Shown here: positions 51,501 through 63,635 of the stretch, in pieces
How positions within the stretch are numbered: position 1 is the first letter of the stretch
Layout: every line of letters starts with the position of its first letter
DNA from: Liolophura sinensis
Lineage: Eukaryota > Mollusca > Polyplacophora > Chitonida > Chitonidae
Length of the DNA: 64,000 bases
Assembly: GCF_032854445.1 (NCBI RefSeq)
Contig: NC_088300.1
Coordinates: forward strand, 17,427,570-17,491,569
Direction: 5' to 3'
Notes under the pieces: generated by a model
The model's database searches: none
What the model was told of the DNA's origin: nothing
The model's input: only the letters and a program-made list of their open reading frames with translations
Position numbers and translations under genes: made by a program

Positions 51501-54500
51501 CTTACCTTACATTGGAGTCTGTAAAATACTGTAACTACATGCATAGTCATTATTGGAAAACTGTTAACAGCTGAGTGTTAGTGAAATGTGTGAGTGAGAA
51601 ATGTATCAGTTTGAGTCATGTATGATGCCTGTAATGATAGATGTTCAGGAATTTCACGGCTGCCCTGAAAATTGTAGGACCAGTTTAGGCAATTGTTGTT
51701 TACACGAGTTTAGGGAATTGGTGGTTTAGCAAGCAAAGGGAGATAACTCTTTCAGTCGTGTACAAGCCATTGTGATTTGTTACAACAGGTTCGGGAAGGC
51801 AGGAGATTGAAGGAGTTTCTAGAGGATTATGACGATGAAAGAGATGATCCAAAGTATTACAAGTGAGTTCAGTGTCTCAATTCTGTTCAAACTAATATGA
51901 AATACAATAATAAAAGGTTAGTTGCTGAAAGGTGTACCTTTTGTTGTCAAAACCCTACCTGATAGCCACCATTAGTAATCTGAGCAATCCTAGCAATATC
52001 TAACATGATCTGGGATTGGCAGCAACACAAAAGGTACAATGATGGAACGGGGGTGCAACACAAGAAACAGTCACAACCTGAGCAAGATGTAAAGTTGTAG
52101 GCAATATATAGTGAGAAAAGTCACCAAGTTAAATGTACGTCATGTAGGCCCGTGAGCATATGGTTTGCCATTAATGATGTTACATGTTGTGTTGACAGAG
52201 GCAGTGCTCTGGGCAGAAGGCTGAAGGAGAGAGAGAAAGAGAAGGAGGTGGATGACAGAGACAGACAGCGGGAGAGAGAAGAGCTGGATGATATACGACG
52301 CAGGCTGCTGGAGGAAGGTCATCCTGACCCCGAGTCAGAGATAGCAAAGGTGCAAACACAATGCAGTTTTCATACTGTAACACAAATTCTGGCATTTAAT
52401 AACGATAGGAATTCATGGTGATGTCCTGAACTCAGACAGGCCTTCCACAGAATGACTCAAGCACATGTAATTTCCCTGTTTTTCAGTGTAAACCAGGTAA
52501 CCTTCATCGACCTCAAGCTAGAATTCAAAAAGGGACAGAGGGAAATGTACAGTTTTATAAAAAAGGACAGGGTGGTAATTCCTTTTCAGATGGTGGTTGC
52601 AATGCTGTGAAAATCAAATGACCCGTTATGGAATATCATGATGTACTGTCATATCAGGATGTGCCTCAGCCATCTGTCAAAACGTACTTATCAGTGGCTA
52701 AGTATGTGTCCGGGTCGCTGGTTTACTCTGACTTCTCAATAAACAGCATTTTGAGTGCTATTTTGACACTTTGGAGAGTGGCTGACGTTTGTTGGCTATT
52801 TGTTGCAGATTGAGAGGGAACGAGAGGAACACCTGAAGCCCAAACAGGTGTTAATAGAGCCTGAGCCCCCTGCCCCTGAGCCTGTGGTGGAGAAAGAAGT
52901 TGCCCCACCTGCCCCTCCCCCTGAGCGCTCTCCAGATGACGATCGTGCTTCAAGACTACCCAAGATGGCACCCACCCTGAAGCCAGTGGAAGCCCCGGTG
53001 AATGGAGACAGCTCAAGCATGGCGTCTGATGAGGACTCCCGTTTCAGTTTCAGCACAGCTCAGTCATTACCCGAGGAACCCTCAGCTCCGGTTTATGGCC
53101 CAGCCCCCAAGCAGGAAGCAGCCATAGCCAAGAAAGGCTTCAGTGGAATCAAATTAGGTACAACTAGGAGTAAGATGGCTTCCTAGAAACAGGAAGACAT
53201 CAAAATTTGTGCCGTTACTGGAATTTTGTTTATGCTAAAAATTTGACGGATGAATGTTTATCATAGTCATTGACTTTGGTTATTCCACCGTGTCAGCATT
53301 TAAAAGACTATATTTATTTTATTTGAATATTTTGCTTCCACAACAGCAGCCAGCATTAAGATAATGGCCAATATATCTAAGGAGCTATTACAGTACATTA
53401 TGGTTTAAATCCTCTAACCCTGTCTTGTGTTACAGGTGCGTCTGAAAGCCCTACAGACAGCAATAACAAGAGGAAGAAGTTCACAGTAGGGGACGTGTTT
53501 AACCAGGATGATGAGGAGGCAGGGGACGCAGCTAAGAAGAGAAAGCTGATTCCCCTGGACTACGAGGACACGTCAGAGAAGAAACCGAGTACAGCAGAGG
53601 AGAAGAGACAGCACATCAAGAAGCTGATAGAGAGGATCCCCACAGCCAAGGATGAGCTATTCACCTACGAGTTAGATTGGACTATGGTGGACAGGGTAAG
53701 ACTGTCGGACACATGTCATGCCAAAGAGAATTCTGACACATTTCTTAGGCTACACTTCCTCTTTTAGGCCATAAGTTTTAAACTGTTGTTTATGGGAAGA
53801 CAAAATCTTCTTCAAATGTGGGAAGAGAGTATGAAAATAAAACTTAAAGGTCATTTTATTTCTGAGAAATGTATACTGTCTCAGCCATTTTTTCGGTTAA
53901 AGACATATTTCCATGATTGGAAAAAATAAATAAATAACTAAATGTGGATTTTCGGTCCTTTTTTCATTCTGTTTTTTTATATTTTAGTGTCAGCTCATTC
54001 ATAAGACACAAAATAAAATTGGTCTCACCATATGTGTACAAGTAGTGCAGGGTACTTAAGGAGATTTAGTATTTCCCCACATTAGTGCTGAACTATTTTA
54101 TACAGCGAGCTAACTGTTTCCCCCATATTCATCAATTAAGACGTGTATATTAACTATTCATACATTATAATGGAGAACATTGTCCGTCTAACACCAGTCT
54201 ATTGCACTGTCCCTTCTTTGCTGTAATACATCACTGTTTCTGTAAACATGTAGTTGTGCTTGCACAGCAGAGATTGTTTACAAGCACTCCTGCATAACAG
54301 CAGGAAATGATGTGTTTTAACACAAACTTAACACATAACTGTTGTACGATCTCTCATTTAATAGTTCAATGTTTGACAAACCTTTTACACTTAAATTTGC
54401 TTTCTTTTAGTCATTGATGGACAAGCGTATTAAACCCTGGGTGAATAAGAAGATTGTAGAGTATATTGGGGAGGAAGAACCCACCCTGACAGACTTCATC

Positions 54501-55095
54501 TGTCAGAAGGTCATGGCGCAGAGCTCACCTGAAAATATACTAAATGATGTAGCTATGGTAAGTTACAAGAAAACAGGCATGGTGAAAAAACTTCCTTTTT
54601 TATACTTGGTATTGATAATCTCTTATCGGAGATCATTTAAAAGCATGTTGCAAAATCAACAATTTATGTCTGAAATCATAAATTATACATACCTAATCAG
54701 TGTGGTTTGTTGTAAATGTGGAGGAAGATTTAGATAAAAGTGTTGAGATAATAATAACAAGGATACTTGAAAAGCCAGAAGTATGAAACCATTTTCAGGG
54801 CATTTCATTTGTGTGGGGTTTTCACTTCATTTTTTACTTATTTCACCCAAGTTAAAAGTACTAAAAACAGGGAATACAAATTGCACCACATTTTTAGTTC
54901 ACCTGTGTATTTGGACGGATAGCTGAAATGCTGTGAGCGCATGGATGCTTGTTCAGTCTGGAGATTTACCACCCCTTATTGTGGGCTTTGTCTTGCTTTT
55001 AGGTTTTGGATGAAGAGGCTGAAGTCTTTGTGGTGAAAATGTGGAGACTACTCATTTACGAAACAGAAGCGAAGAAAGCTGGCCTAGTAAAATGA
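42564..55095 (+). CDS. RBM25: RNA-binding protein 25 (RBM25), splicing regulator
   Basis: RBM25 is a nuclear U1-snRNP-associated RNA-binding protein that regulates alternative splicing. Eighteen coding exons join in consistent phase into 794 residues (human about 843): 42564..42648, 42804..42844, 43195..43290, 43998..44090, 44551..44608, 44819..44910, 45224..45461, 45736..45794, 46403..46483, 49637..49911, 50346..50448, 51031..51120, 51789..51862, 52199..52349, 52809..53157, 53436..53695, 54411..54557, 55003..55095. Domains in order are: a Met/Pro/Gly-rich N-terminus (MSFPPRPPMGMPPMGPGMMP); one RRM with RNP2 VFVGNIS and RNP1 KLQAFGFCEYE; an acidic linker; a long RE/RD-rich region (exons 10-14); a Pro-rich acidic stretch; and a C-terminal PWI domain (KPWVNKKIVEYIGEEEPTLT through VVKMWRLLIYETEAKKAGLV). 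The PWI motif itself reads PWV. All splice sites are GT-AG. Intron 9 (3.15 kb) is the longest. Confidence 0.97.
46484..49636 (+). other. RBM25: RBM25 intron 9, with a candidate cryptic exon
   Basis: 3.15-kb intron. At 48697..48772 a 76-nt GC-richer block is bounded by a good acceptor (TATCTCTTTGTGTGACAG) and a donor-like GTAGGC. Spliced after exon 9 it would be read in phase 0 and meet TGA after 13 codons, and its length is not a multiple of three. A second block at about 48831..48883 is also AG/GT-bounded. Other open frames in the intron have no support. Confidence 0.35.
51168..51455 (+). repeat. 16-bp target-site duplication around a SINE
   Basis: TCAAACTGTTAATGGG at 51168..51183 and 51440..51455 bounds the insertion in RBM25 intron 12. 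Confidence 0.92.
51184..51439 (+). mobile_element. CATT/CACT-tailed SINE, 5'-truncated, in RBM25 intron 12
   Basis: 256 bp lacking the tRNA head. It starts in CATCCTTGCTTGGCGTTCAG, has GGTTGACCCGTATCAGTATA and GGCTTACTTGCCTTCGGTAA, then TTCGTCGTCATATGACTGAA, TTGTTAAGTACGATGTTAAA, and a (CACT)n tail. The perfect 16-bp duplication shows a fairly recent insertion, in the sense orientation of the gene. Confidence 0.93.
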
Positions 55096-56275
55096 TGAGG
55101 TGTAAATTGTGTATGTTTGTCCCGATATTCCATGATCACCTGATGAATGGGTTCACACACTGCAGGGAGAATCATGCAGCCATGCAGCACTGCGCATCTG
55201 TGTGCTTTTATTTGAAGCCTGGACAAAAACCTGAAACTCATGAATAGTGAATTCTAGAAGTGCTAAAACAGGAAAAATCAAACCAACTCCAGTGGGTTTT
55301 ACTGTCTGCTTATCAATAGATGTCAGAATTTCCAAGTTGATATCTATAGTATGTGTTGTAGAAATTCTGTCTCGCAGTCTAGATTGGCCTTTGGTATTTT
55401 ATCGAAAGGACATCATTCCTACTACAGCTTATTAATAAGATATTAGTGTGATCTTGAAGCAAGAGAGGATTAAATTTTTTTTTATCCTATCACTGTTTTA
55501 GTGAGGAATATTGACAGAATTCTTTAAGTTCAAAAGTGTGCAAACCAGATTTGAGTGAGTAGTATTCATCCTGACAAGGATGTGATCACTTACAGGAGGA
55601 AGTTGTGCTAGGTAAAAGGTACACTTTCTTCAGACTTGGTGTTGTTTTTTCTCTGTGGACATTGCAAACCATGCTGCTCAATTTCTTATCTCTAGTGAGT
55701 TAAACTGACTTTAGTAATAATGCAAAGAAGTTCATGTTGCCATGCAGTTCTATTCAAATGTCAACATTTGCAGTTCTACTCCAACACTGTCCCATGTTAC
55801 AAAGCAGCATAATTTCAGATTTAGGAGATCCATCTTAATTCTGAATTCACCGATATTCAACGAAGCTTTTTATGTTTAAATTCATTGTTCCAACATAATT
55901 CAGTAGTGTGTTTCAAGATGTTCAAGAAATGGCTTTGATCTATGGACGTTATTGACCTGGTGATTTCCATTGATTTTTAATACTATCTGCTGTGTTATGC
56001 AAGGATTTTATTTTATGACGCTGAAGTTATCTCCCCTGTCCAACATACGGACACAGTTACGAGTGCGGTCAGGTTGCCCCGATATCCAATTTTGATTTAC
56101 TTTGTCCATGGTCAATACCCAATCATCCGGAGACTACAGTATGTACCAGACAGCTATCCTCAGAACATTGTCTCAATGAAGCCCAGTATAATTTAACCAT
56201 CATTTGAAGTCATTTCCAATCTGTTGTCGTCAAATAAAAAATGGGATGTAAATAAACTTTATTTTGAAAGTATAT
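55096..56275 (+). other. RBM25: RBM25 3' UTR
   Basis: About 1.1-1.2 kb from the stop codon to two AATAAA signals at 56233..56238 and 56251..56256. Small open frames within it (for example 55041..55247) are not coding. Confidence 0.75.
56233..56256 (+). promoter_or_regulatory. RBM25: RBM25 poly(A) signals
   Basis: Two canonical AATAAA hexamers 18 bp apart. Confidence 0.75.
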
Positions 56276-56279
56276 GTTG

Positions 56280-57660
56280 CATGTGTCAGTACCGTTTTAT
56301 ATCTTCGTATTGCAGACCACGTTCACTTGACCGTCTTCAGTGCGCAGTGTTTAAGAACTTTGGCTCTTTATGTTTGACATGATTATATTATGCTTACAAG
56401 CTCCAACAAATACTATAAGACTTCAAGGTTTCTGTTGCTCATGAGCTACAAACTTCCATTTCTGAAGCAGGTGAGCTTGTTCGTTGTTAAATAAGGATTT
56501 GTACCTCCTCTTAAAATTGATCATGGGCAATGACTTTCTTTTTCCACCAAAGTTTGTAATCATAGGCAGCTAAGTGGCTATGTTGCGGATCGTACATGTA
56601 TATAGGCCTAACAAATTAGTCACAAATACACCAATCCAGTTAGAATGCAGAATGTTGGCATGGCTCGGTAAAATGATTGGCCACCTTGTGACAAGCCAAA
56701 AGAAGAAAAACCCCTTGAAATTCACAAGTGTTTGAATTCCCGAAATCTGTAATATAAACGGTAAATATCTCATCATGATAATTTTCTAACTGAGCAATCC
56801 AGCATACAAATCTATGATGGAATGGGCCGTGTGATTGGTGATATACCGGATGTTATATTCGACCATGTGTCCAAAGGGAAAAACTTCAGTACAATAATGC
56901 ACTATGTAGTGAATTCAAATCTAGCCTCTGACCATGAGGCTTGATTGGTTTCCATCACTTAGTGAGTTGATATAACTGCAGCTTTCCTAAACATCAGTAA
57001 AATGCAAGTTCAAAATTATGCGAATTCATTGGCGACGGTTAAGCTTAAGTTGCTTGAAACGGTGGATAAACAATATAAGGTACAGAATACATGTATATCT
57101 GATAGTATAAGGCGAATAATATAAAGCAGTTGTGCTATGATGCTGGTTTATACAAACTTTTTCTGACCTTCGACAAAGTTGCCAGGTTTATGACCTAAAA
57201 TGTTTGTGGTACCTTATTATGGATGGCGAATCCAGGGGCCACCCTGGTCCTCGTACCTTGTACCCAAGGGAATGACGGTGAGAAGTCACGACCCGCTTTA
57301 TGACATAAGCTCCACTCCATCCCTCTGTGACTCTGTGTGTCCGTAACGTATCCTTCATTGTCACGCCAGCCTACAGCGTCAAGCCGTGAATGTTCAACTT
57401 ACCTGCGCTGAAACAATGGCAGTTGTAACATCGGTATGCTATGTATGCATTTGAACATATGCACCAAAAGCTGCGTTTTCATATATGCATGCATTTTCTT
57501 ATCCAAGCGATTGAATTTGTACATGTATGCTTACAAACGTTAGAGAACATCAGCAGGTATACGCGGTAAGACTCGAAGACGTGGCGGTGTGTGCATGACT
57601 TATAAATGTAATTGTTTACTTTCGTTCGTGTCTGCAGCTGTTACATCACACATGCCAACA
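56280..57660. other. Intergenic, no gene seen
   Basis: AT-rich, with no supported exon. Short minus frame 56570..56776 has no support. Confidence 0.5.
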
Positions 57661-57671
57661 TGTTGTTACGG

Positions 57672-57895
57672 TACTGAAGTGGCCGATGGGTTAGAGCGTC
57701 CGCCTAGTGAGATGTAGACCCGGGTTAAAGACCAAGAAGAGTTATACCAAAGTCAAATACACTGACAACCTTGATACTCTTCGGGGATAGCGCTCAGTAT
57801 ATACGTCCTTGATCGAAGGAGTTTCCTAATTGTCGATGATTAATTGCCAACAAGCTCTCAACCACGCAGGTGTGGATTTCAACCAGTGAACATGT
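57672..57895 (+). mobile_element. tRNA-derived SINE, diverged
   Basis: Head with A-box-like AAGTGGCCGATGGGTTAGAG and B-box-like GACCCGGGTTAAAGACC, followed by a body with CTTCGGGGATAGCGCTCAGT. A different body from the AAAT-tailed type; the 3' end is not clear. Confidence 0.55.
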
Positions 57896-57899
57896 ACGT

Positions 57900-58055
57900 T
57901 GCTTGTGCGGAAAGTTCGCTGTAGTCTGTAATACTTGATAAAGATCGATGAGTTAAGCAGGGTACCGGTTTCCTCCACCCGCAAAACTTACCGCCATTGT
58001 ATAATAGGGAGATTCTTGAGTACGACTTGGGCAACAATCAGTGCATGGGGAGGGG
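57900..58055 (+). mobile_element. Decayed 3' part of an AAAT-tailed SINE
   Basis: CCGGTTTCCTCCACCCGCAA, ACCGCCATTGTATAATAGGG and ATTCTTGAGTACGACTTGGG correspond in order to the 3' half of the copy at 26104..26366. Confidence 0.65.
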
Positions 58056-58474
58056 GCATGCATGGAATTGCTGTCGTGCGCCATTCCGCCCGTGCCTCCT
58101 GTCTTGTGAACGTCATATCTTAAGAACAGTTCGAAACATGGCTTTCAAACTTGGTTAGCATTTTCCCATTGTTGAGACCATGATAGGAATTGCTTTTCTC
58201 TGCATTCCGTGTCTGTGTATAGGCCATTTTAACTCTCATTTGTTTTTCTATGACTTATCCATGCTGGGAATTGTTGAAATCGAAACGCTGAATTTCGTTC
58301 AAACTTTGGTAGAATCTTGTTATTGTTAGTTTTTTTTAACTTCGGTGGTTGAGATTGTTCTTTGTTACGGTGAAGCTAAGGTGATAGTCGTAGAATCTAT
58401 GTAATCATTGGTGTATAACTTACGTTCTTCAGACTCTACCTTGATGTGACCCTAGGGTATTTACACACGTTTCT

Positions 58475-58551
58475 TTCTAACATCCTCCCACTTCGTATGA
58501 GTACGGCGTAAAACACCAGTCAAATTAATCAGATAAATTCTAACATCCTCC
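58475..58551 (+). mobile_element. 49-bp 3'-end-only SINE insertion with 14-bp target duplication
   Basis: TTCTAACATCCTCC occurs at 58475..58488 and 58538..58551. Between them lie 49 bp holding only the SINE 3' module (ATGAGTACGGCGTAAAACAC, then CAGTCAAATTAATCAGATAA). This is the signature of a strongly 5'-truncated reverse-transcribed insert. Confidence 0.85.
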
Positions 58552-58989
58552 TTGGCAGAAGGTACGCTAGCAACTCAGCTTGTTTGAAGAGAATTAACGG
58601 GACGTACATAAGGTTTCTGTTTCTGACTAAAATAGAACAGTCCTTTAAAGATTTACTACCTTCAACTTCAGGTTTCAGATTAAGTGTCAGTAGGTAGTTA
58701 ATGTACAAGTTTTTATGATGAAGATGAAGGTAATGAAGCTGGGAAGCCTTGTGCGAAAACTGTCAACATGAAACTTGTGTACTGCCATCATCGTCAGGGA
58801 ATATATCAATACGTACTGAATTTCCGACGCTGAAATAATCCCGAGGCCAGTGAAAATACTGGCTGGAGTGAGACTCCGAAGGAGGAACTCACAACTTATG
58901 GTGTCCAGCTCAATACTAATATATTCCCTGATTATGATAGCAGTTGCTTTCGGAGCTTTATTTCTCTTTGGATAATTCAAAGTAATGGT

Positions 58990-59250
58990 CGGCCTAGTGG
59001 TACTGAGTTATCAATTAGGGCAGCACGGCGCAATGACGCAGGGCCTCCCACCAATGCGGTCGCTGTGAGTTCAAATCCAGCTTATGCTGGCTTCCTCACC
59101 GGTCGAGCGTGGGAAGGTCTTCTAGCAACGTGCGAATCGTCCCGGGTCGTGGGCTCTCACCTCTCACCATAATGCTGACCGCCGTCGTATAAATGAAATA
59201 TAAAAGTGAGTACGAAGTAAAACACCAGTCAGATAAATAAACAAAATAAA
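58990..59250 (+). mobile_element. AAAT-tailed SINE, nearly full length
   Basis: Diverged tRNA head (GGCCTAGTGGTACTGAGTTA), B-box region GTGAGTTCAAATCCAGC, GAGCGTGGGAAGGTCTTCTA, TCACCATAATGCTGACCGCC, GAGTACGAAGTAAAACACCA, and an AAATAAACAAAATAAATA tail. Confidence 0.85.
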
Positions 59251-59254
59251 TAGT

Positions 59255-60120
59255 GCCACACTGACTTCATCGTCATGTGAAGACTAAACTCGTGATGTGT
59301 AATAACAGATAGAAAGAAAGCAACATACATATACACTGTGCTGTTTTTAAACTATTATGTATAATTTTTAGTCCGCGTCCCATGTTGCCTATGAACAAAT
59401 GAAGGAGAAATGTTTGCATATGTACATGGTGCTATACCTCCTGATCGGATATTCACTGAGTATTTTACATGATCTCAAAAACTTTGTACAAAATATGAAT
59501 TCAATTTTTCATGACCTATGTACAATATATGTACAACTGTTTGTAGTGTATGATTTGAATGAAAGCTCTATGGTTTTATAATACATGATGGGGAGAGTCA
59601 ATAGTCCTGTTTCTTTACAATAACAATCAATAGCGCGTCTGGCCTTAAAAAGTTCTTTTTCACGACCAGGTACAGCTTTTCTTGGCAATAACCAAGCTAT
59701 CTTTCAGGTCCCGCCTTTTTTTCCATTTTATCGCTGATGTGTGGCACCCCTTTGTCCCAGCAAAAGGCATACTTCTGAGAACGTCGCCTTTGTTCTCTTT
59801 GTGCGTGATGGCCACCACTAATAGTTGTTCACGAGGAATGTTCTGCCTGAGAAAGATAATAACCTTCATGACAACGTCAAGCCAGTGATACTCTCACTGG
59901 TCAGTCATGACCTAACCTTAAGCAAGTGGTGCTCCCATTGGTCAGTCAAAGCTGACTGCTGCTTGCTTGTACTTTTGGGAACTTCAATACGCAGCTCGCA
60001 TTGGCTTATTTTATCCGGACAAACGTTGCAACAGCGAGCGCTCAAAGAAAGAGCACTCAGACTGCCAGGCACTTATCCCACCATTATGATCACAGATAGT
60101 TCAACATGACTCTGACTGAC
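59255..60120. other. Intergenic, no gene seen
   Basis: Contains an imperfect short duplication around 59895..59955 (CACTGGTCAGTCATGACC and CATTGGTCAGTCAAAGC). Nothing coding. Confidence 0.5.
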
Positions 60121-60124
60121 TGTT

Positions 60125-61084
60125 TCAGTACAGAGGCATTGTGGGTGATGCGTAGCGCATTTCTTTGTAAAGTCTGGAGTTTGGTGGGAAAGCACTGGCT
60201 ACCAATGTCAGATTACTCGTGCTCTTAGAGAACACAGGATTATCCAAACCCCTCTCTAGTTCGATTTCACTGTTACTGCTGCTCTCAGACACTGTGTCCT
60301 TGGCGGCCATCTTCCTACGTCTACACCAAGAGCTAATGGCCGCCCCTGTCACTCCACCCACGAAGATGACCACGATGCAGACTCCGAGAACCAGTGGCAG
60401 ATTCCCACTACCATCACCCTCACCATCAGTGCTTGCTTCCACCGGCTCCTCCACGTGCTCGACCTTAGGATTCGTATCTTGTCCGGGCTCCTCACCTTCC
60501 CCTGGGGGTGGGGCAGCGTCTGGGTGTGATGGAGTAGAATCGGACACCTCCAAATCGGGTTGGTGGGGCGTTGAACTCGCATCCGGTTCCGACGAGCGAC
60601 GATTTACGGTCGATTCTGGTAAACCGGAAGTAGATGACAATGACGTTGGATTCTGGGTGGATACGAGGTCTGACGTTACGTTTCTGTCCGATTCTGAAGA
60701 GTTACGCACCTCTCCCGTCTCTGATATATACACTCTCTCTGATATATCAGAAACGTCCAGGCTGTCAAAGACAGCACCTTCTTCACCCTCAGAGTTGGCT
60801 TCCAGACCTACATCGAGCCCTCGTGATGATAAGGTTTCGATGGCAGCCCTCAGGATGTTCCGAATATCCGTCGCTACGGTGGTCTCGTTTCCGGAGGTTG
60901 TCAGAACAGTCTCATTTCCCGAGATTCCCAGAACAGTCTCGTTTTCCGAAGTTGCCAGAACATTCCCCCATGACGTGATGTTGGTGGTGTTGTCACTAGC
61001 CAGAGCTTCCATACCTTGCTGCAACACCTGGCCTCTCTGTGTCTCTCCAAGGCTGGGTTGACCCGAGCAGGTCCACACCAACAC
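60125..61084 (-). CDS. Single-pass membrane glycoprotein, last exon (gene incomplete in view)
   Basis: A 319-residue open frame bounded by a good acceptor (CGATTGTCCTTATTGCAG) directly before 61084, in phase 0. The frame runs 14 codons further but has no ATG there, so the first exon, probably with most of a signal peptide, lies upstream. Residues from the exon start: VLVWTCSGQP could be the end of a signal peptide. An ectodomain of about 215 residues is Ser/Thr/Glu/Pro-rich, with at least seven N-glycosylation sequons, three in tandem GNETVL-type repeats. A transmembrane helix spans about 229-251 (LPLVLGVCIVVIFVGGVTGA), then a basic stop (WCRRRK). A cytoplasmic tail of about 65 residues carries EIELERGLDNPVF and ends PTMPLY. 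Composition is coding-like and frame-consistent. I do not recognise the family. It resembles a mucin-like type I receptor or adhesion protein in layout only. Confidence 0.7.
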   Translation of the reverse strand: MLVWTCSGQPSLGETQRGQVLQQGMEALASDNTTNITSWGNVLATSENETVLGISGNETVLTTSGNETTVATDIRNILRAAIETLSSRGLDVGLEANSEGEEGAVFDSLDVSDISERVYISETGEVRNSSESDRNVTSDLVSTQNPTSLSSTSGLPESTVNRRSSEPDASSTPHQPDLEVSDSTPSHPDAAPPPGEGEEPGQDTNPKVEHVEEPVEASTDGEGDGSGNLPLVLGVCIVVIFVGGVTGAAISSWCRRRKMAAKDTVSESSSNSEIELERGLDNPVFSKSTSNLTLVASAFPPNSRLYKEMRYASPTMPLY

Positions 61085-61129
61085 CTGCAATAAGGACAAT
61101 CGTATAAAGTCACAGTTTTTTAACACATG

Positions 61130-63400
61130 ATGAATCTACATTGGCTGCCTGCATGGGAAGGTTCATATGGGGTCGTGTAATAGGTGTTACCACGCGCTGT
61201 GTATACACATATTATGTTGCTGTTGTTGTGTTCAGGTTTTCATTTGTTGTTGTTGTTTTATGTGTATGATTGAACTACCACTGATTCCGTACAAGAAGGT
61301 CATGATGTTAAATACAAACATTATTATACATATGCTGAACATGGAGTTTCCTTAAAAACGAACTGCACATGCTTTATGCTTCACACCACGCTTACAGTAT
61401 GCCAAAATGATTTACTGCATAAGATGGTTACCGGTAACGAGTTTGAGTCGTCTGTATCTTGTCAGTCTAAAACATCTCAAGTAATACTCAATGTCAGGTC
61501 ATTTGTTTCATTACTAAAGAATATTCGAAGTTGGAAACTTCGCCAGGTATACTTGACGTGTTTGCGGATTTAAACCACAACCGGGCTGGAGTTGAACTCC
61601 CGACTTCATTGGCCAAGTGGTTTATAGTCAGGACCCATTAGACTACTTGGAATTGGATGTTTCGAATTGTTACTAAAAACTGTATTTCCGTTTAAGAAGA
61701 GTCAAACGTGTGACATTTCATTTTAATAGGGTATATTCTACTTTTTGTACGGATTTTCAGGAAATCCTGAAACATAAGAGAAATCTCGGCTTTTAGACTT
61801 CTCCTGAATGTTATGACTGCCTCTATAAATAGCACGGCTGTATAGGATATCTACAGAGGCGGATTTTATTGCAGCGCTAAAATATGTCATGTGACCGGGT
61901 GACCCTGGGTCCGCTTGACCTCATCCTTAATCTTCCCTCTCAACCCCCACCGTCATTTTCTTCTGTTAAATGATGTTACATGGCTATATTAATGAGCTTC
62001 ACTCCCCCTCCCTCACCAACAGGTTATCCCCCGGGCGTTCTCCTTGCGTCGTGACGACAGATAGCCCTCATACAGGCTCTAACCGTATTGTGTCACTGTT
62101 TATGAGATAAATAATCCCTGGGGAGGCGGATAACCGGCAATAAGCTGAAATCTGTTTGTATGTCCATGTTGTGGAAATCCAACAGTAAGCGGATCTGTTT
62201 GTCATTCATAGCTCAGGTTCAGGGATTCCCCCCAATACGCCCACCCAGCACCACATATAGATCCACTCACGTTCAGTCTGTTGTTGTGTTAAGAGTTTTC
62301 CACCGGCTGGTTAAGGACTTAATGCAATGGGACAATGATATTTTCCGAACAAAGAGAGTTGCTTCATATCAACGCGATGTTAACACATTCCCCGGTAATA
62401 TGACTAGAGTTATTGTTAATATAACACGAGACTTGTTTCCGGCCAGACGGCGTCTTCATATACAGCCATCTATGCAAACTCCTTTCATTCTGTTTTATCA
62501 TCGTGTATTTTTAGACTAATATTTTTCTTTTGGGAAATAACCGAAATGATTTGAAGTTAAAATGTTTTGATCATGTAAATTGGTTAATTTCCCTATATGA
62601 ATTGACAAAAACGCACAATGTCGACAACACATGTTATGCTGTGTGTTATATATTTAGCTAATCTCATTTTGTTGATTCCTCAGTCGTATACACATGTTCG
62701 CCCAGCGGGAAACACTCCAGATCGGCCCGTCCTACAGACCCATCTTAATCGTTTTCACACGTTAAAACTTTTATCGTTCGCCGACAAAATTTTAGGGAGA
62801 AACTTTAAAAAGTGGGTATAAGAGTTAACACATACCTCATGAAATATATAGAAGCCTTAGCTCAAACATGAGAAAATCGTGTTGCGGTCATTTTATAGGT
62901 TGTTACCTAGATCATCTAGCGCCAACAAAACACGAAGGGTGGGTTACACGGGGGTTGGGCAGACAATGCTGAATTTCTCGGGACTTAGTAGATATAACAT
63001 GACATCAGGAAGTCTGACAATGACACCACATTTATCAAAACTTTTAGAAAATCCTTTTTTTGAACCGACTAAAATGGTTTTCTGAACGTCTGTTACTACA
63101 GATGAGTTGGTGAAGTAACGTAATATATTCAGATGAAAGCAAAAACGTTTCCTAATTTGTTACGAACAATACACAAAGCAATTGTTAATCAGTATAGATA
63201 CATGTATAACATCCCCTCATTCGCCAGTTGTTCGATTAGAAGTACCTTTACTCTATTGTGTTAGTTCCATTGTCTGGGCTGATTTAAAGGTAAGATTGAA
63301 CTTAAAAATGTAATGAACACTGGTTGCTTATGGATGCAGATATGCAGAGAAGTTTAAGTCCCATAAGGCGAATACATAATGGCTAATATAAACTGATCTG
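61130..63400. other. Intergenic or 5' intron of the membrane-protein gene; no exon placed
   Basis: The missing 5' exon of the gene ending at 60125 may lie here or beyond the window. A tRNA-like scrap (GGAGTTGAACTCCCGACTTC) at about 61587..61606 resembles one near 29337. The 119-codon plus frame at 62160..62519 has no recognisable domain. Confidence 0.4.
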
Positions 63401-63487
63401 ATGTGATCTCTTTAACCCATGATCGCCTATCACCACTGATCTGTTTGAGGAAATGGTCAGCCCTGTTTACTATTCACAGTAAGTTTT

Positions 63488-63635
63488 CATTCTCAAAACC
63501 TTTCGAGTTTAAGCTGTTGAGTCAGTTGCCCATCTCAAAACCTTTCGACTTCAACCTGTTGAATCAGTTGCCCATCTCAAAACTTTTCGAGTTCAATCTG
63601 TTGAATCAGTTATCCATCTCAGTAAGTCTTCGCGC
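63488..63635 (+). repeat. 42-bp tandem repeat with an open 14-residue frame
   Basis: Between three and four copies of a 42-bp unit containing CCATCTCAAAACCTTTCGAG then TTCAACCTGTTGAATCAGTT. Because 42 is a multiple of three, one plus frame stays open and reads as repeats of PISKPFDFNLLNQL (63403..63654). CAGTAAGT, a donor-like sequence, occurs on both sides of the array. Coding is possible but unsupported. Confidence 0.75.

Noticed and set aside
60219-61061. 280-codon plus-strand frame opposite the membrane-protein exon
   Set aside because: It is an antisense shadow: the minus frame has the signal-end, sequons, membrane helix and acceptor, and this one has none.
62160-62519. 119-codon plus frame near the 3' end
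   Set aside because: Ordinary length for chance in this AT context and no family resemblance.
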